A stretch of DNA of 64,000 nucleotides, from positions 2,976,001 to 3,040,000 of the forward strand of contig OZ024935.1 of the NCBI GenBank assembly GCA_964017235.1, written 5' to 3'. The translations under genes were made by a program, and so were the position numbers. The first letter of the stretch is position 1, and each line of letters opens with the position of its first letter. Source of the DNA: Sabellastarte sp. h YS-2021. Taxonomy: Eukaryota > Annelida > Polychaeta > Sabellida > Sabellidae. Positions 1-10,792 of the stretch are shown here, piece by piece. The notes under the pieces were generated by a model. The model had not been told where the DNA came from. It saw only the letters and a program-made list of their open reading frames with translations, and ran no database searches.

Positions 1-420
1 GTTATTTTGTTGAAATTTTCGACCCATAGGGTATCTAAGAAATGTACTCTTGGCAATTTTCAAAAAAATTTCCTTTTCCCAATAATGGCGGCCATTTTGA
101 ATTTTCAAATTTTTGCCAAAAATAGAAAAACAGGAATTGGCTTCTATCTTCTTAACCGTGCAAGATAGAGTGATTTCGTCAAAATTTTCAACCCAACCAA
201 TGCAAAAAGGCATGAAGCGGAAATAAATTACATCTACACTATCAAATATTTAAGCATCATTGATATATTTTACAAATGAAACAGGGTCTTGTAAGACTAC
301 TGTACAATTTGGGCAAAAGGTTCATGGGTGGACATTACACATGATAATGTGTGTTCTTCTATGCTATCCTGTTTCTATTCGCATCTACTATCAACAGGGC
401 GGCCTATTTCTAGTTAAATG
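1..420 (-). repeat. Truncated copy of the 165-bp-unit repeat element
   Basis: This is the reverse complement of the left part of the element at 32240-33716: the tandem unit phrase (CTCGCACGGTTAAGGAGATA in the other copy) followed by the same unique flank, including TGTCCACC read in reverse near 330. It continues off the left edge and ends near 420. Confidence 0.85.
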
Positions 421-982
421 TAATAATTAATAACCTGAGTCGGTTCACAAATTGTGAGGTAGGTACTTAGCCGGAGAAACTTAAGTAACTTATAATATCT
501 CATACTGTAAACGCTTTAAGACAAAGTCTGGTTAGCTTAATTAAGTGTAACCCTTTCAGTCTTGGTATGCTGACTGATTGTGAGAAAGGTTCTGAGTTAG
601 GAAGCTATAGTAGCATATAATATCTCGGACAATAAAGCTAAAAGACAAAGGCATGCTGTTACATACGAAAGACATCAGGTGTTTAGTGTGGTCACCAGTT
701 TAGAGGAAATTGCCGAATTAGAGGAAGTTGCAATGATTTGCAGTATCAGAGACAATAGACCTTTAAGACACAGACTTGTACAACTGCATGAAACTTTTAC
801 ATCTCTCACCAGTTACTCAGTTTTACATCTGCAGGACACCAAAGAGTTGTATTTTTAAATGTCTTGGATACAATAAACGAGAGAGAGCAATTGGAACCTA
901 CAGAGTACTTAGGAGTTCCTTATATGCACATGTCTAGTTTAAATCTCATCTAAGAAACCAAAAATATGTCAATTTCCCGCAG
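420..982. other. Intronic sequence, nothing recognised
   Basis: AT-rich GAPVD1 intron between the repeat remnant at the window start and the first exon. I see no coding or repeat structure in it. Confidence 0.5.
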
Positions 983-1117
983 GATCAAGAAGTTGCTCAA
1001 ATCAATCAGAGAGGAGCATCGTAGCCGTTCTCCTTACACCACCTACCTGATTCGCTGTCGCCAGGGGTTACTGGGTACACAGGCACATCTCGAGAGACTC
1101 CTCAACAGGGTACAGAG
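983..1117 (+). CDS. GAPVD1: GAPVD1 exon (helical region before the VPS9 core)
   Basis: 135 bp between acceptor cccgcag and donor AG|gtaagc, 44 codons plus split codons at both ends. It encodes a basic helical segment with RCRQGLLGTQAHLERLL, which aligns to the human RCRQGLQTTQAHLERLL region. It is the first coding exon in the window; the upstream exon is beyond position 1. Confidence 0.95.
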
Positions 1118-4100
1118 GTAAGCAGTGCAAAAAATGTTAAAGTAGAAAAAGAGAAATATCTTGAGGTCATGGATTTAAATTTTTTGCATCAAATCTATAG
1201 CCCTTCACTGAAGGGTCAAATGGCATCAGTATCACTCTTTTATCTTGTAAATGTGATGCCTCCTGTCAGGAGGGTGGCTTTGTGAAACTGAGTTTCATTA
1301 AAGGAGGGAGACATTCAAGGAAAACCTTAAAGTTAAGGCGACCTAAATCTTAAGAAGACCTTGTGAAACTGGGCCCAGATATAGGCGCTTAAGTCTGGCA
1401 AAAATTGACAATACTGGGTGTGTTCTGTATAAGTTGAAATTTTCATTGGGTATTCATTTGAGCTGTTTTAGCTACCGAGCTTGGATAGTGAAAATTAATT
1501 CCTAGTGAAATTTTAAATCTGGATTCATCTTGTAAGTGGAAATTAGCCATTAGTGAGAGTTCATTCTTGTGGAGTTCTTAAAAATGAAGAATTAGTGACA
1601 TTTTCTTCAGATTAAAATTTCTGCATAAACAGTGGTAATACTGTGAATATAAGGGTTTACGGAGAATTTCACTTGCATTCCTAACTCAAGGAATTAAAAA
1701 TTAAAATTTCTGCATAAACAGTGGTAATACTATGAATATAAGGGTTTACAGAGAATTTCACTAGCAATCTCCTAAATAACAAAAATTATTTTTGGAAGGA
1801 AGCCTTTTCAGTGTAAAAGCCGGCTGTTGATTGCTGATTGATGCTGTACATTTTAGTGCAGAATCTTAGCCAACTTGTTTGCAGAGAGTTCCTCCGCCTC
1901 TCTCATCTACCTGGTGTAATGTATGGTCTTTTCAATGGGTTCAAAGTGATATTAATCCCAAATCAGTTGATTGATCTACCTAAAGTAACTCCTCATACAT
2001 AGAATTTTATTGTCAAAAAAATCACCTTTGCATTGAACTTCTGTGGTGAAGTGAAACAGTCACTATCTCTCTATGTTAGACCGATCAGAAGGTGATAAAC
2101 AAGTACTTCCTGTAAGGCTCTTCATCTTTTCTTATGTTCAGGACTATTTTTGTAGAGTTAGCAAATGATAAACAAGGACTTTTAGTTTGTGTTTCATCCC
2201 TAAGATTATTTTTGTAGGTTTTAGAGTTGTGTTTTATGCGTCAGACTATTTTGAACGTTTCAGAGATAAGAAGGTGATGAACAAGTACTTTCTGGCTGTC
2301 TGCGTGCGAATGTTTCTGGAGAAAAGAGAGCGTGCCGTGCACGGCTTTATACAGGATTTTCAGAAACTGCCCGTCTCTGATGAAAAGGTAACGAGATTTA
2401 ATCTAGTTGCAGAAAAAGATCAATCCAGTGTTTTTGTACTATTTTGGAGAAAATATGTATGTTTCTACAGCAATATTTTCAAACTGATAGTATCTGGAAA
2501 TAGTGTCTGGAAAACAAATGCTGCTTTGTCTAAACGTACAAACTTTCTATGTAATAATGAAAATATGAGAACCTAACGTATAGTAGAGAGCACACCAAAG
2601 TTTGCCACAGATTTTCAGAAACTTGCCTTCTCTTATGCAAAAATGACAGAGATTAATTCTGATGTACAAGATGTTGTATGGAATAACAGACATCTTGAGG
2701 AGGTAACTGAATCAACTGGAGATATTAAAGAGTATTCATCAGTTTTGTAGAGATCTTTTAGAACCTTAAAAAATATCCTTCAGTTTTGAAACTTAATATC
2801 ATAAAAACATGTGTAGGACTTCAGAAAAAGGTTTGGCATTTCTGACAGCTGAGTAAAATGTGTGAGAATCAGAGAAAACTGTCTTATTGCGCTTTGAAAT
2901 CTGCCATAAGGAAATCAAGTCCTATAAAAGCATGAGGAGAGGACGTAATGGGATTTTCATGCATTCACTAACCAGAAATTTAAGCATCAGTGTTATTCTT
3001 GGGACATTTTTGTGATTTCAGACCAAGCTAGTGGAGGATTTCCTAGCCAGATTACACAGAGAAATGGACAGGGATCCGGTCTGGCAAGGTAAGCCAAGGT
3101 TATAAGAGCTGGCAAGGTCTTTCGTGGTTACAAGAACTCACGAGGTTTGTCAAGATTATAGGAAAACTAGCAAGATAGGCCAAAGGTCACAAGAAATGAC
3201 AAGAAAGGGCATGATTACAAGAACTGGCAAGGTATGTCAAGGTCGTAGAAAATTGCAAGGTAGGTTAAGGTTTCCAAAAAATAACATGTAAGGTAACAAA
3301 ACAAAAATGGTAATGTAGCTCAAGGATAAAGGAAATGGCAAGGAAGGGCATGGTTACAACTACTGCCTAGGTAATTCAAGGGTCACAATAATTGTAAGGT
3401 CAGGTAAGGTCACATGAACTCTGTTGGTAGAGGTTAGCGTATAATGTCTACTTCTGCTGGGCTAGAATTGACTGGATCAGCAGACCACATAAAAATACTG
3501 CTGCAGACAATTAACTAGTCATGCAGTCATTGCAATTAAATAAAATTGAGAACTGTCAGACTGTGTTTTGTATATTGTACAGCCTTCTCTAAGTCATTCA
3601 GCAATGTCATAATAGTAAGTGTGGCAGTAATCAATTATATCAGTGAAAATACTTGCCATAATTTTGACAACCAGAAGTACCATGTCCCCCATATGAAGTT
3701 GAAAGTATCACAAAATCACTATTGTCTTATATGCTGAAAGTATCATAAAGCACTATGCCCTTGTATGGCTGATAAAGTATCACAAAGCACTATGCCGTTA
3801 TATTGCTGGTAGAGTATCACATAGCACTATGCCATTAAATAACATAGTTAGTAAAGTATTGTTTGTATAGTAAATATCAGTTGATTCATGATGGTTCATC
3901 TTTACCAGATTCTCTCCAAATTATGTCTTTAAATATGACGTTACTGTTCGTTACCATCAGCCTTGTGACTTGTTTCAGTGGCAAAGCGAGAACAGTTAGA
4001 AGATTCCAAGTTATTCATCGAGCGCAATGTGATGTCACATATCTACAGCTATGCCATGTATCCCAATGGAGACGGAGACATATACAGAGATCAGTGAGTG

Positions 4101-6625
4101 GGAAACATGGGTTATAACATTCAGTGTCGTATTGAGAGTATTGCCAGTATTTTGCAGATGTTGTTGTGAGTTTACACTGATTCAGTCCAGTAACAATAGA
4201 GATGAGAGGTAAGAGAGTGTGGACAACTGTGTCGACACTGCCTCCCTCCACCCGCTGTCACATGACCATAGTAACGATTTCTGCTGCAAACCCATTTGTA
4301 AGAGTTTGAGAGTTCACTTATTGATGCCCAGAAAACAAAGCCCAAATGTCTGAAATTTGGACTCTATAAAACATTTGGAAGTTTTTAACCTGGAAGAAAA
4401 GATGCTTTTTTCACGCAAATGTAAAACTTACATTTTATTGTCAATGAGAATAACGGTGGAATGTTTCATAAATATCTATGGAATATTTTATTTTTACCAT
4501 GTTTTCAAGATGGTGTGGTACATATCTGTAGTTGTTCTCCTGGTTTGGAGCATATCGTTTCAATGATTAAGCTTGATCACTCGCTTGTGTAGTTACCAAA
4601 CATCAAACTCAAAATTATAAACGATTTCACAGCATTAGTAATGAGACACATACAATAGTTAGAAGATTCTGACATTTTAGGTAACTACATTAAAAGAAGT
4701 CAGTTTTACAAGGTTCTGGAGAAACATTCTAAAATAAGTAACAGCTTGGAGTATATCAGTAGCTTTAGCAAAATGTGATGTCTGATTCAAATTAGTGCGT
4801 GATTCACTTGTCTGCACTTAACACTGTGGCCAAATCTTGTTAAAATATGGTGTAGAAATGCATTAACAGCAACAAATATAATAGAATTTTTTATAAGGCC
4901 ATATCGGTATCTTTACAGGATGTTACACAAACTAATGTGAACTAGTATCACTTCAGTAAAAAGAGTATCGTGACCATGTCTTAGAAACAGTCAGCAATTG
5001 ACTGACAAACACAACAAGAACAGATATCACAGTTTGTTAAAGTACTGTCTTTGAAGTACCCTCATATTATGGGATGCCACGTCTTATATCTTGTGAAATA
5101 CAAATTATCAGATATAATGACTTTATTTTGTGTTTACAGAATGTTACATGAACACATGAAGCAGTTGTCTCAGATTATCACACCCAATCACTCTGATCTC
5201 CGCATCCCAAAGATGTACCACTACGAGTGTCCCTGGCCTGCCGCACAGAATGAGATCTACATGATAAACGCCTACAAGGTGAGACAGATACAGAAGTCAC
5301 ATGACAACGCTGGTCATGATTAATAGGTACAGGGTCAAGAAATTACTTAATCTGCATTAATAAGCAAGGGGTCAGGGCGGTTCAGTGGTAACACACTAGC
5401 TTCCCACCTCTGAGGTGAGCGGTTTAAACCTGGACCTTATGTGGGAAAGTTGATCATTGCTTACTGATGGTCGGCAGTTTACAGTACAGATCCTTGACCA
5501 ATTGTATGTGCTGGATTCCTCTGCCCATAAAAGTTCCAATTGTGATATGACTTGTACATTGTTGAAAATGACGTAAAGCGCCCCAAAAAATAAATAAAAC
5601 TATATTAATAAATACAGAAGTCTCTCCTTCCATCTGAAGCCCCTAGCTAATCAAATCCTGGTATTTAGACAAACACACACACAGCCAGTATGATGTAGAT
5701 GCAGATCTATAGTAATAAGTACAAAAGTCTGTCTGAAACCCCTAGACACACTGATTCTCAGGTTGATCAACTTGCGTGCCCTCCACAGAAGCTTGCTTAG
5801 AATGTGACTTTAAAGACAGAGTCTAAGTTTAAAAAGAAACAAATACCTTGGTAGTAACAAGGCCGTAAGGTGTTTTGGTCCACCAGTGCGAGCGCAAAGA
5901 TATCAGACTCACAGGTAGTGCACTGAAGCGCAAGTTCTACCGAGGCTTACGCTTAAAAATTATTGGATAAATAGTCCAAATATTAACAAGATGTATCACA
6001 TAAGTGTCCCAGCTAAACCACTCAGAATGGTTATTACTGACAAGGAGAAGACTGAAATGAACATGACTGGGTAAGTGAATAATACATAAATAAAGAAATG
6101 TCCCACTATGGGTGTCTGATAAGCCGCCAACCTGCTGCTTGGAACCAGATATACAGTCCGAGTATTTACAAAGTGAGTAATAATAATCATGAAAAGTAAT
6201 CGTATGACATATGTGATGTGGAGAAACACAGACAAATTAAATGCAAAGCTACACAATCAGTGCTTATAAAGCTAGCAACAAAAAAAAATTACTTGTAAAT
6301 TTACTGGTTGATTATACTAAGTTAGAAGACTGTCTAATCTGTTTAACTTCAGACTCCCAAGGACAAGCTGCAGTGTGTATTACGCTGTTCCTCCACCATC
6401 ATGAACCTGCTGAGTCTGGCCAATGAGAAGTCCGTTCCAGCCGCTGATGACTTCATGCCGGTGCTGATCTTTGTACTGATCAAGGCCAACCCACCGAGTC
6501 TGCTGTCCACTGTGCAGTATGTGAACAGTTTCTATGAGAAGAGGCTTCAGGGAGAGGAACACTACTGGTGGATGCAATTCACATCCGCTATAGCTTTCAT
6601 AAAAACCATGGACTATAGTCACTAG
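983..6625 (+). CDS. GAPVD1: GAPVD1 C-terminal part (VPS9-domain Rab5 exchange factor), six exons, 5'-partial
   Basis: Coding exons are 983-1117, 2264-2387, 3022-3088, 3979-4093, 5140-5278 and 6353-6625, joined with compatible phases and AG/GT boundaries, ending in a TAG stop. The spliced product reads as the C-terminal VPS9 region of GAPVD1 (RME-6/RAP6), matching my recollection of the human protein almost without gaps: a CRQGL...TQAHLERLL segment, then FIQDFQKL, VEDFL, LHEH, and the catalytic block ADDFMPVLIFVLIKANPP followed by LLSTVQYV and WWMQFTSA at the end. The VPS9 aspartate (DDF.PVL) and the tyrosine of STVQY are present. In animals the protein is a GTP exchange factor for Rab5-family GTPases in endocytic trafficking and carries an N-terminal Ras-GAP domain, here outside the window. 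Identity is secure; the N-terminal exons are missing from the window, not from the gene. Confidence 0.96.
1612..1763. repeat. 87-bp tandem duplication in a GAPVD1 intron
   Basis: A segment of about 65 bp starting ATTAAAATTTCTGCATAAAC occurs at 1612 and again at 1699 with two or three differences. The rest of the 1118-2263 intron has a fragment ending CTTGTGAAACTGGGCCC near 1350, resembling a MITE terminus, and echoes of the next exon start after 2087. Confidence 0.75.
2264..2387 (+). CDS. GAPVD1: GAPVD1 exon (FIQDFQKL segment)
   Basis: 124 bp, acceptor acgtttcag, donor AAAAG|gtaacg; phase 2 in, phase 0 out. It encodes 41 residues ending FIQDFQKLPVSDEK. Degenerate copies of both its 5' end (around 2087 and 2165) and its 3' end (around 2607) lie in the flanking introns. 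Confidence 0.95.
3022..3088 (+). CDS. GAPVD1: GAPVD1 exon (VEDFL segment)
   Basis: 67 bp, acceptor tgatttcag, donor GGCAAG|gtaagc. It encodes 22 residues (TKLVEDFLARL...VWQ) plus one base. The donor is the first unit of a 28-bp tandem array that runs about 330 bp into the intron. Confidence 0.93.
3081..3420 (+). repeat. 28-bp degenerate tandem array starting at an exon donor site
   Basis: About ten or more diverged units of roughly 28 bp with a consensus like CTGGCAAGGTAGGTCAAGG plus TTACAAGAA. The first unit is the last 8 bases of the GAPVD1 exon together with its splice donor, so potential donors (CTGGCAAG|GTATGT, TGCAAG|GTAGGT, CAG|GTAAGG) recur down the intron. Confidence 0.85.
3702..3840. 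repeat. 36-bp tandem repeat, four copies
   Basis: Units of 35-36 bp built on AAAGTATCACAAAGCACTAT followed by GCC, imperfect, about 140 bp upstream of the next GAPVD1 exon. It has no spacer-like unique sequence, so it is a minisatellite. Confidence 0.8.
3979..4093 (+). CDS. GAPVD1: GAPVD1 exon (start of the VPS9 domain)
   Basis: 115 bp, acceptor ttgtttcag, donor GATCA|gtgagt. It encodes VAKREQLEDSKLFIERNVMS... to DGDIYRD, equivalent to the human EEQLQDAQLAIERSVMNRI...DGDILRDQ region that opens the VPS9 domain. Confidence 0.95.
4094..5139. other. GAPVD1 intron
   Basis: AT-rich intron sequence. Apart from the acceptor echo at about 4911-4945, which resembles the start of the next exon, I recognise nothing. 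Confidence 0.5.
5140..5278 (+). CDS. GAPVD1: GAPVD1 exon (VPS9 domain, middle)
   Basis: 139 bp, acceptor gtttacag, donor TACAAG|gtgaga. It encodes 46 residues beginning MLHEHMKQLSQ and including PWPAAQNEI and INAYK. A degenerate copy of the acceptor and exon start sits 221 bp upstream (about 4911-4945). Confidence 0.95.
5368..5606 (+). mobile_element. tRNA-derived SINE (family 1)
   Basis: The head resembles a pol III promoter: an A-box-like TTCAGTGGTAAC and a B-box-like GGTTTAAACC. The body contains ATGTGGGAAAG and CAGTTTACAGTACAGATCC and ends in GACGTAAAG plus an AAATAAATAAA tail. The same body and tail occur at 60692-60915, and parts at 17215-17400, so this is a local SINE family. It lies in the intron between the last two GAPVD1 exons. 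Confidence 0.75.
5850..5960 (+). repeat. Fragment of a dispersed repeat, second copy near 8115
   Basis: About 45 bp here (GGTGTTTTGGTCC then GCGAGCGCAAAG) is repeated with few changes at 8128-8170. Both copies are near their own SINE-like sequence. The family is not recognised. Confidence 0.55.
6353..6625 (+). CDS. GAPVD1: GAPVD1 terminal coding exon (VPS9 catalytic core)
   Basis: 273 bp including the TAG stop, acceptor aacttcag. It encodes TPKDKLQCVLRCSSTIMNLL, then the VPS9 hallmark ADDFMPVLIFVLIKANPP and LLSTVQYV, ending FIKTMDYSH. Length and C-terminus match the human protein. An AATAAA at 6753 could serve as a polyadenylation signal; a second is at 7608. Confidence 0.96.
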   Translation, partial: TPKDKLQCVLRCSSTIMNLLSLANEKSVPAADDFMPVLIFVLIKANPPSLLSTVQYVNSFYEKRLQGEEHYWWMQFTSAIAFIKTMDYSH

Positions 6626-6828
6626 AGGTGAATTGAAGGAGGAGTAAAGTATGTCGCATACAAGAGAACTTGAGTGAAATCCTTTGCCATTCAGTTCTGA
6701 AGTCAGTAGGACCATAGACTTAAGGAAGCAGATACAGAATTGTGCAGTCATTGAATAAATCATTGAATTTCATCAAAAGGAAGAAATTGGTTTAAGTCCA
6801 AGGTAGTTACAGGAATGTTATTATTAGT

Positions 6829-7070
6829 GGATGCAGCTCACTTCATCTACAGCTTTCCAAGACTTTGGACTTATGTCAGTAAAGCCAAAATAGTTATCGT
6901 ACAGACACGGTTTATTGCATCCAGTAAAATGTAAGACTGGTAGAAGAGATCCAACCAGGCAGAGAAACTGCTGGTGGATACGGTTCATATCGGCTGTAGC
7001 GTTCATGCAGACCAGTGAATACTCCTTGAGGAGTCGCACTGTATCTGGGGACCCTTGTGTCAGTTGAAAG
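6829..7070 (+). pseudogene. Two decayed partial copies of the GAPVD1 terminal exon
   Basis: The first copy, at about 6829-6870, reads WMQLTSSTAF against the exon's WMQFTSAIAF. The second, at about 6925-7010, reads CWWIRFISAVAFMQTSEYS against YWWMQFTSAIAFIKTMDYS, and its DNA aligns back to the CAGTATGTG part of the exon. Both have stops or frameshifts upstream of the match, so neither continues the open frame. They are 200-500 bp downstream of the real stop and could lie in the 3' UTR. Confidence 0.75.
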
Positions 7071-7929
7071 CAACTGCAAGTATAAATGAAGCAAACATGA
7101 CAGATGATGTAAATACATTTATCCAAAACTATAATGCTTAATACTTCTTTAAAAGTACCTAGTTGGCTAGCTTGCACCCAGGTTTTCAGGAAAGACGGTC
7201 CGTATTTAAGTACCCAGAGAACCCGTCACTGCTGTAGATATAAGTGAGTTATTTTTATTGTGTTAAAGGCCTGCACAGCCTGACTTTATCCAGCTTGTTA
7301 TATATTTCTAAATGGTGAAACTGGTCCAGCAATTAATCACACGACCATATAATTTGTTCTGAATTGAATATCTTTGAAAGTCCCCTGTATCCCCTGTCAC
7401 AGAGAGGGAGTCAGTTTCCAGCGTTAAAATGTACTGTGATGTCACATTTGTAGGGACGTCACCACTCTGGATATTTGATGTGGGCTAATCGTTAAGTACT
7501 ATGCATGTCGACGCTGAATAACCGTTGAATTTATAACATATTTTGTGCTTTATATTCTAAAATATGATGAAAACGTGTGAAAACATGTGTCCATAATCTG
7601 TAAAATTCAATAAATTTGTAGCTTTCCCGAGTCTTCTGATGCATTTTTGTCAGACAGGAAGTGGGCGATAAGAGAGGACTATGGTACTTTCGGTTTTACA
7701 TGATTGCATAAACAAAACAGAAAACATGGCTGTAGTTTTGTTTTAACTTATTTTATGTGACAATGTGCCAGTATTTTATGAATTCAGACCTTTTGCCATA
7801 TTTTACTACGTTGGGTGATTATTTGTTTAAAATATGATAACGATATATAACAGTATTCTCTCCATTGTCAGTTAGCTAATTGTGACTTCCCTACATATTT
7901 GTAGAATTGTATACAGGAAATGTTGATGA

Positions 7930-8010
7930 TTCCCACAACTGGCGGTGTTGTTGACTATCTTAGTATGACCCTGGATGTTGAACAGGAGTTAAATCCCTAA
8001 CTTTGACCTT
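7930..8010 (+). mobile_element. SINE tail fragment (family 2)
   Basis: TATGACCCTGGATGTTGAAC and the following bases match the 3' part of the SINE at 61205-61365 (TATGACCCTGGCTGTTGAAC). The promoter half is absent. Confidence 0.55.
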
Positions 8011-8989
8011 TGACAGGTCAAGTTGACTGACAGTGTAAGCACCTACCATGACTCAAGTAGTGTTGCGGTTGTTTGGATATTTCAGCACCGGTTCCTGAAA
8101 GCAAAAATTTTACAGAAAACTAGGCCAAAAGGTGTTTTGGTCCCATAGCGCGAGCGCAAAGCCATCAGAGACAAGAGTAGAGCACAAGAATTTATGAAAG
8201 TCTGCCGACAAAGAAATTCCAACTCAAACACATCCCACAGCTGGTCTAGAACTCAGACGGTCAACCATCCAAGTACTAACGTAGCCGATTGCCACTTAAC
8301 CTCGCGTTTAAAAACTGGGTATGTTTTATTTAGTCAACAGAATGACATAAGCTGTCAGAGTGAATACATGATATATAAATGGCATTAAGACATAAACTGT
8401 GACGTGCTTTTTGAAAAGGCTTTTAACAAAATGGCTGATATATTGATAGAATATAACACAATACTTTAAATTATATTTTAGAGTTGAATATTTTGGTAAA
8501 CTTATGTTAAAATAATGAATATGTGATGAAACCAGTTACTATTAAATTCAGATAGAAGGTAGCCAGATCAGTGTGTTTCGGTCTGCAAACAGTTTTCCGG
8601 TTCACTGTCTCATACACTAGACTCAGAGGTAAAACTGTCCTATGGCTGTAAAAGGATGAAGGCTTTAATACATGAACTATGGGGGTCTGTGTCATATGTT
8701 TGTGTTTAAGATGGCTACAAACACTTTATAGCTTCCCAGAATGAATTCCCATTTGTCCCAGAATGTATTCCCACTTGTCTCACACTGTTCAGATAATAAA
8801 GCAGCCATCTTGTAACAGGGACAGTTTGTTTTGTTACTTTGATTTGATTGTTGTGATTTAAGTTAATGTTAGAAAGACGTGAAAATAGCATGTTACCATG
8901 GTGATGACATTGTTTCACTCATGACTATACATGGTTTGTTGTGATGTTATGACTGTAGCTTCAGAGTGAAATCCTTCCATTTTGTTGCA

Positions 8990-9310
8990 GGTTTGTACAG
9001 TAAAGATGTACATATGATTCTTGTACAGTAAAATGTATTTGTGATTTTACAATAATTGTGCGCAGACATTTGTCCAGTAATTGGACACACAAAATTGTAC
9101 AATCATGTGCACATGATTGTACAGTAATCGTGTGCATCTGACTGTACAATAATTGTGCAAATTATTGTACAATAATTATGTGCACATGATTATTGTACAA
9201 TACTTATGTGCAAACATTTGTACACACATTGTAATTTTACATACTGATTGCACAATAATTGTGTACACACGATTTATAAAGTAATTACACATAATTGTAC
9301 ACATAATGAG
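8990..9310. repeat. Degenerate 20-30-bp iterated array, TTGTACAATAATTGTG word
   Basis: The palindrome-like words TTGTACAATAATTGTG and TGTGCACATGATTGTACA recur about ten times in both orientations. It looks like a simple-repeat-derived array that can fold on itself. The surrounding 7180-9740 stretch is otherwise unrecognised. Confidence 0.7.
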
Positions 9311-9749
9311 TTGACAGTGATTCCCTGTTATTGCTATAACTATTCTCAGTGTTTGGTGTTCAGTGTTTGAGTATTTGTTCCCGCTGCAGATTCTGTATAT
9401 TGAGAACCAGTGAAAGTCAGACACGTGTAAGTTGTAACTCTGAACCTCAAGCATCAGAAAATGATACTTTTTTGTAAAGTGTTAGTTGAATTTTGTCAGA
9501 ACCAGATTTGTCTCGGATGTTGCATGTTCTGGTTATATAGCTCTACAGAGTCTACTGTTGTATCGCTCTACAGTTCTACATCTGACTTCCATGTGCAGAA
9601 TAGTGAGGAATTGCTTTAGATTTCATATTATCATTATAATTGTGAAACACATTTAAGCTTTATTTAATCATGTTACAATACCCATGCTTTGTTAGGAGTT
9701 TGTATTTTGTGAGAGAGTGTTTCTTTTCTAAGTTCAAATATAGTTAATA

Positions 9750-10447
9750 CAGTCTAACCTCATTATGTCGAATTTTATGGGACCATTCCAATCACCTCGA
9801 CTTATCCAAAAGTCGAAATAACCGTTCAAGCCTTTGAGAGACTAAACTTGTTAAAACAACTACCGAGTGTATGGGCGATAATGAATGATATTAGCCAAAT
9901 AGCTGGAAGAAGTTGTTTTAAGCAATGTCCGTGGGATATATAGTATATGAACTAGTAAATACCTTTAATTTAATGTATTCCTTCTTCAATATCCAACAAA
10001 ACATGCATCACAACAAGTGTAGTAGTTGATACCTAATCTCTCGTATAATCTCTGTAAATAAGTTTGCAGTACCGAGAGAAAAGGGGAGGGAAAAAAAAAA
10101 CAATTTGGCTTGCCATTCAAAGTATTGCTAGTAGATGTAATCTTCAGAAAAGGCCATATTATTGTTTGACTTTCAGCTTTACTGGGTAAATTACCTTTTG
10201 TAACACACGCCAGATGCGTTTGTTTGTTTTTCTTACAAATGAACACTTTCCACCGGACTAAATATAAACAAAACATGGTGTATAAATGGCAAATAGCCTC
10301 GATATAAACGCAAATACTAGCATTTCACATCGAAATAACCTTTAATTTTCTTATATATTTTAGTTTAAATGAGTTGGGACTGAGGGTCTAACCTCAAGAT
10401 AAACAGGAAGTCGATATTTCCGAGATCGGCATAAGTGGGTTAGACTG
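9750..10447. mobile_element. pogo/Tigger-like Tc1-mariner MITE
   Basis: Terminal inverted repeats begin CAGTCTAACCTCATTATGTC on the left and CAGTCTAACCCACTTATGCC on the right (reverse strand), each flanked by TA, the target duplication of the Tc1/mariner superfamily. Iterated TCGA..GTCGAAATAACC words near the ends are typical of pogo/Tigger termini. No transposase frame is seen, so it is a roughly 700-bp non-autonomous element. Confidence 0.75.
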
Positions 10448-10792
10448 TATATTGGAAAGTATTTGTCATGTTTGATCCTACTTTCTGTTGTCTGAATGTG
10501 CCGTTGATAACCGTTAGCTGTTCACACAGTCACAGTATAGTTTCAGTGTGTGGTTTTACTGACAGTGTTAAGCAGTGCTGGCCACCAGCTTATGTGAGTA
10601 TATATGTGCATAGACTCCAGTATATTTAACGGCTCTGCACCAGATGTAAAGAGCACTTTTTATGAGAAAAAGTTAGAGACCAACTTTCATTTGAAGATTC
10701 AATATTTGTTAAGTATTATATTGATTGGGATAGTAGCATGTAAATTTCAGTAATATTTGCACATCATGCCAGGCCATATAGACAGTGGCAGG

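Noticed and set aside
3702..3840. CRISPR-like array (36-bp repeat)
   Set aside because: Direct tandem repetition without unique spacers, in an animal intron.
3979..4093. 36-bp array at 3702-3840 as another boundary echo of this exon
   Set aside because: TCACATAGCACTATGCCATT resembles TCACATATCTACAGCTATGC..CAT in the exon, but only after a gap and not at the boundary itself, so I did not count it.
6824..7177. 117-codon frame on the minus strand downstream of GAPVD1
   Set aside because: It is antisense to the decayed exon copies, which explains its open stretch. No independent support.
9986..10276. 96-codon frame inside the pogo-like MITE as a transposase remnant
   Set aside because: No DDE motif or DNA-binding domain is visible; includes a homopolymer run read as Phe residues.
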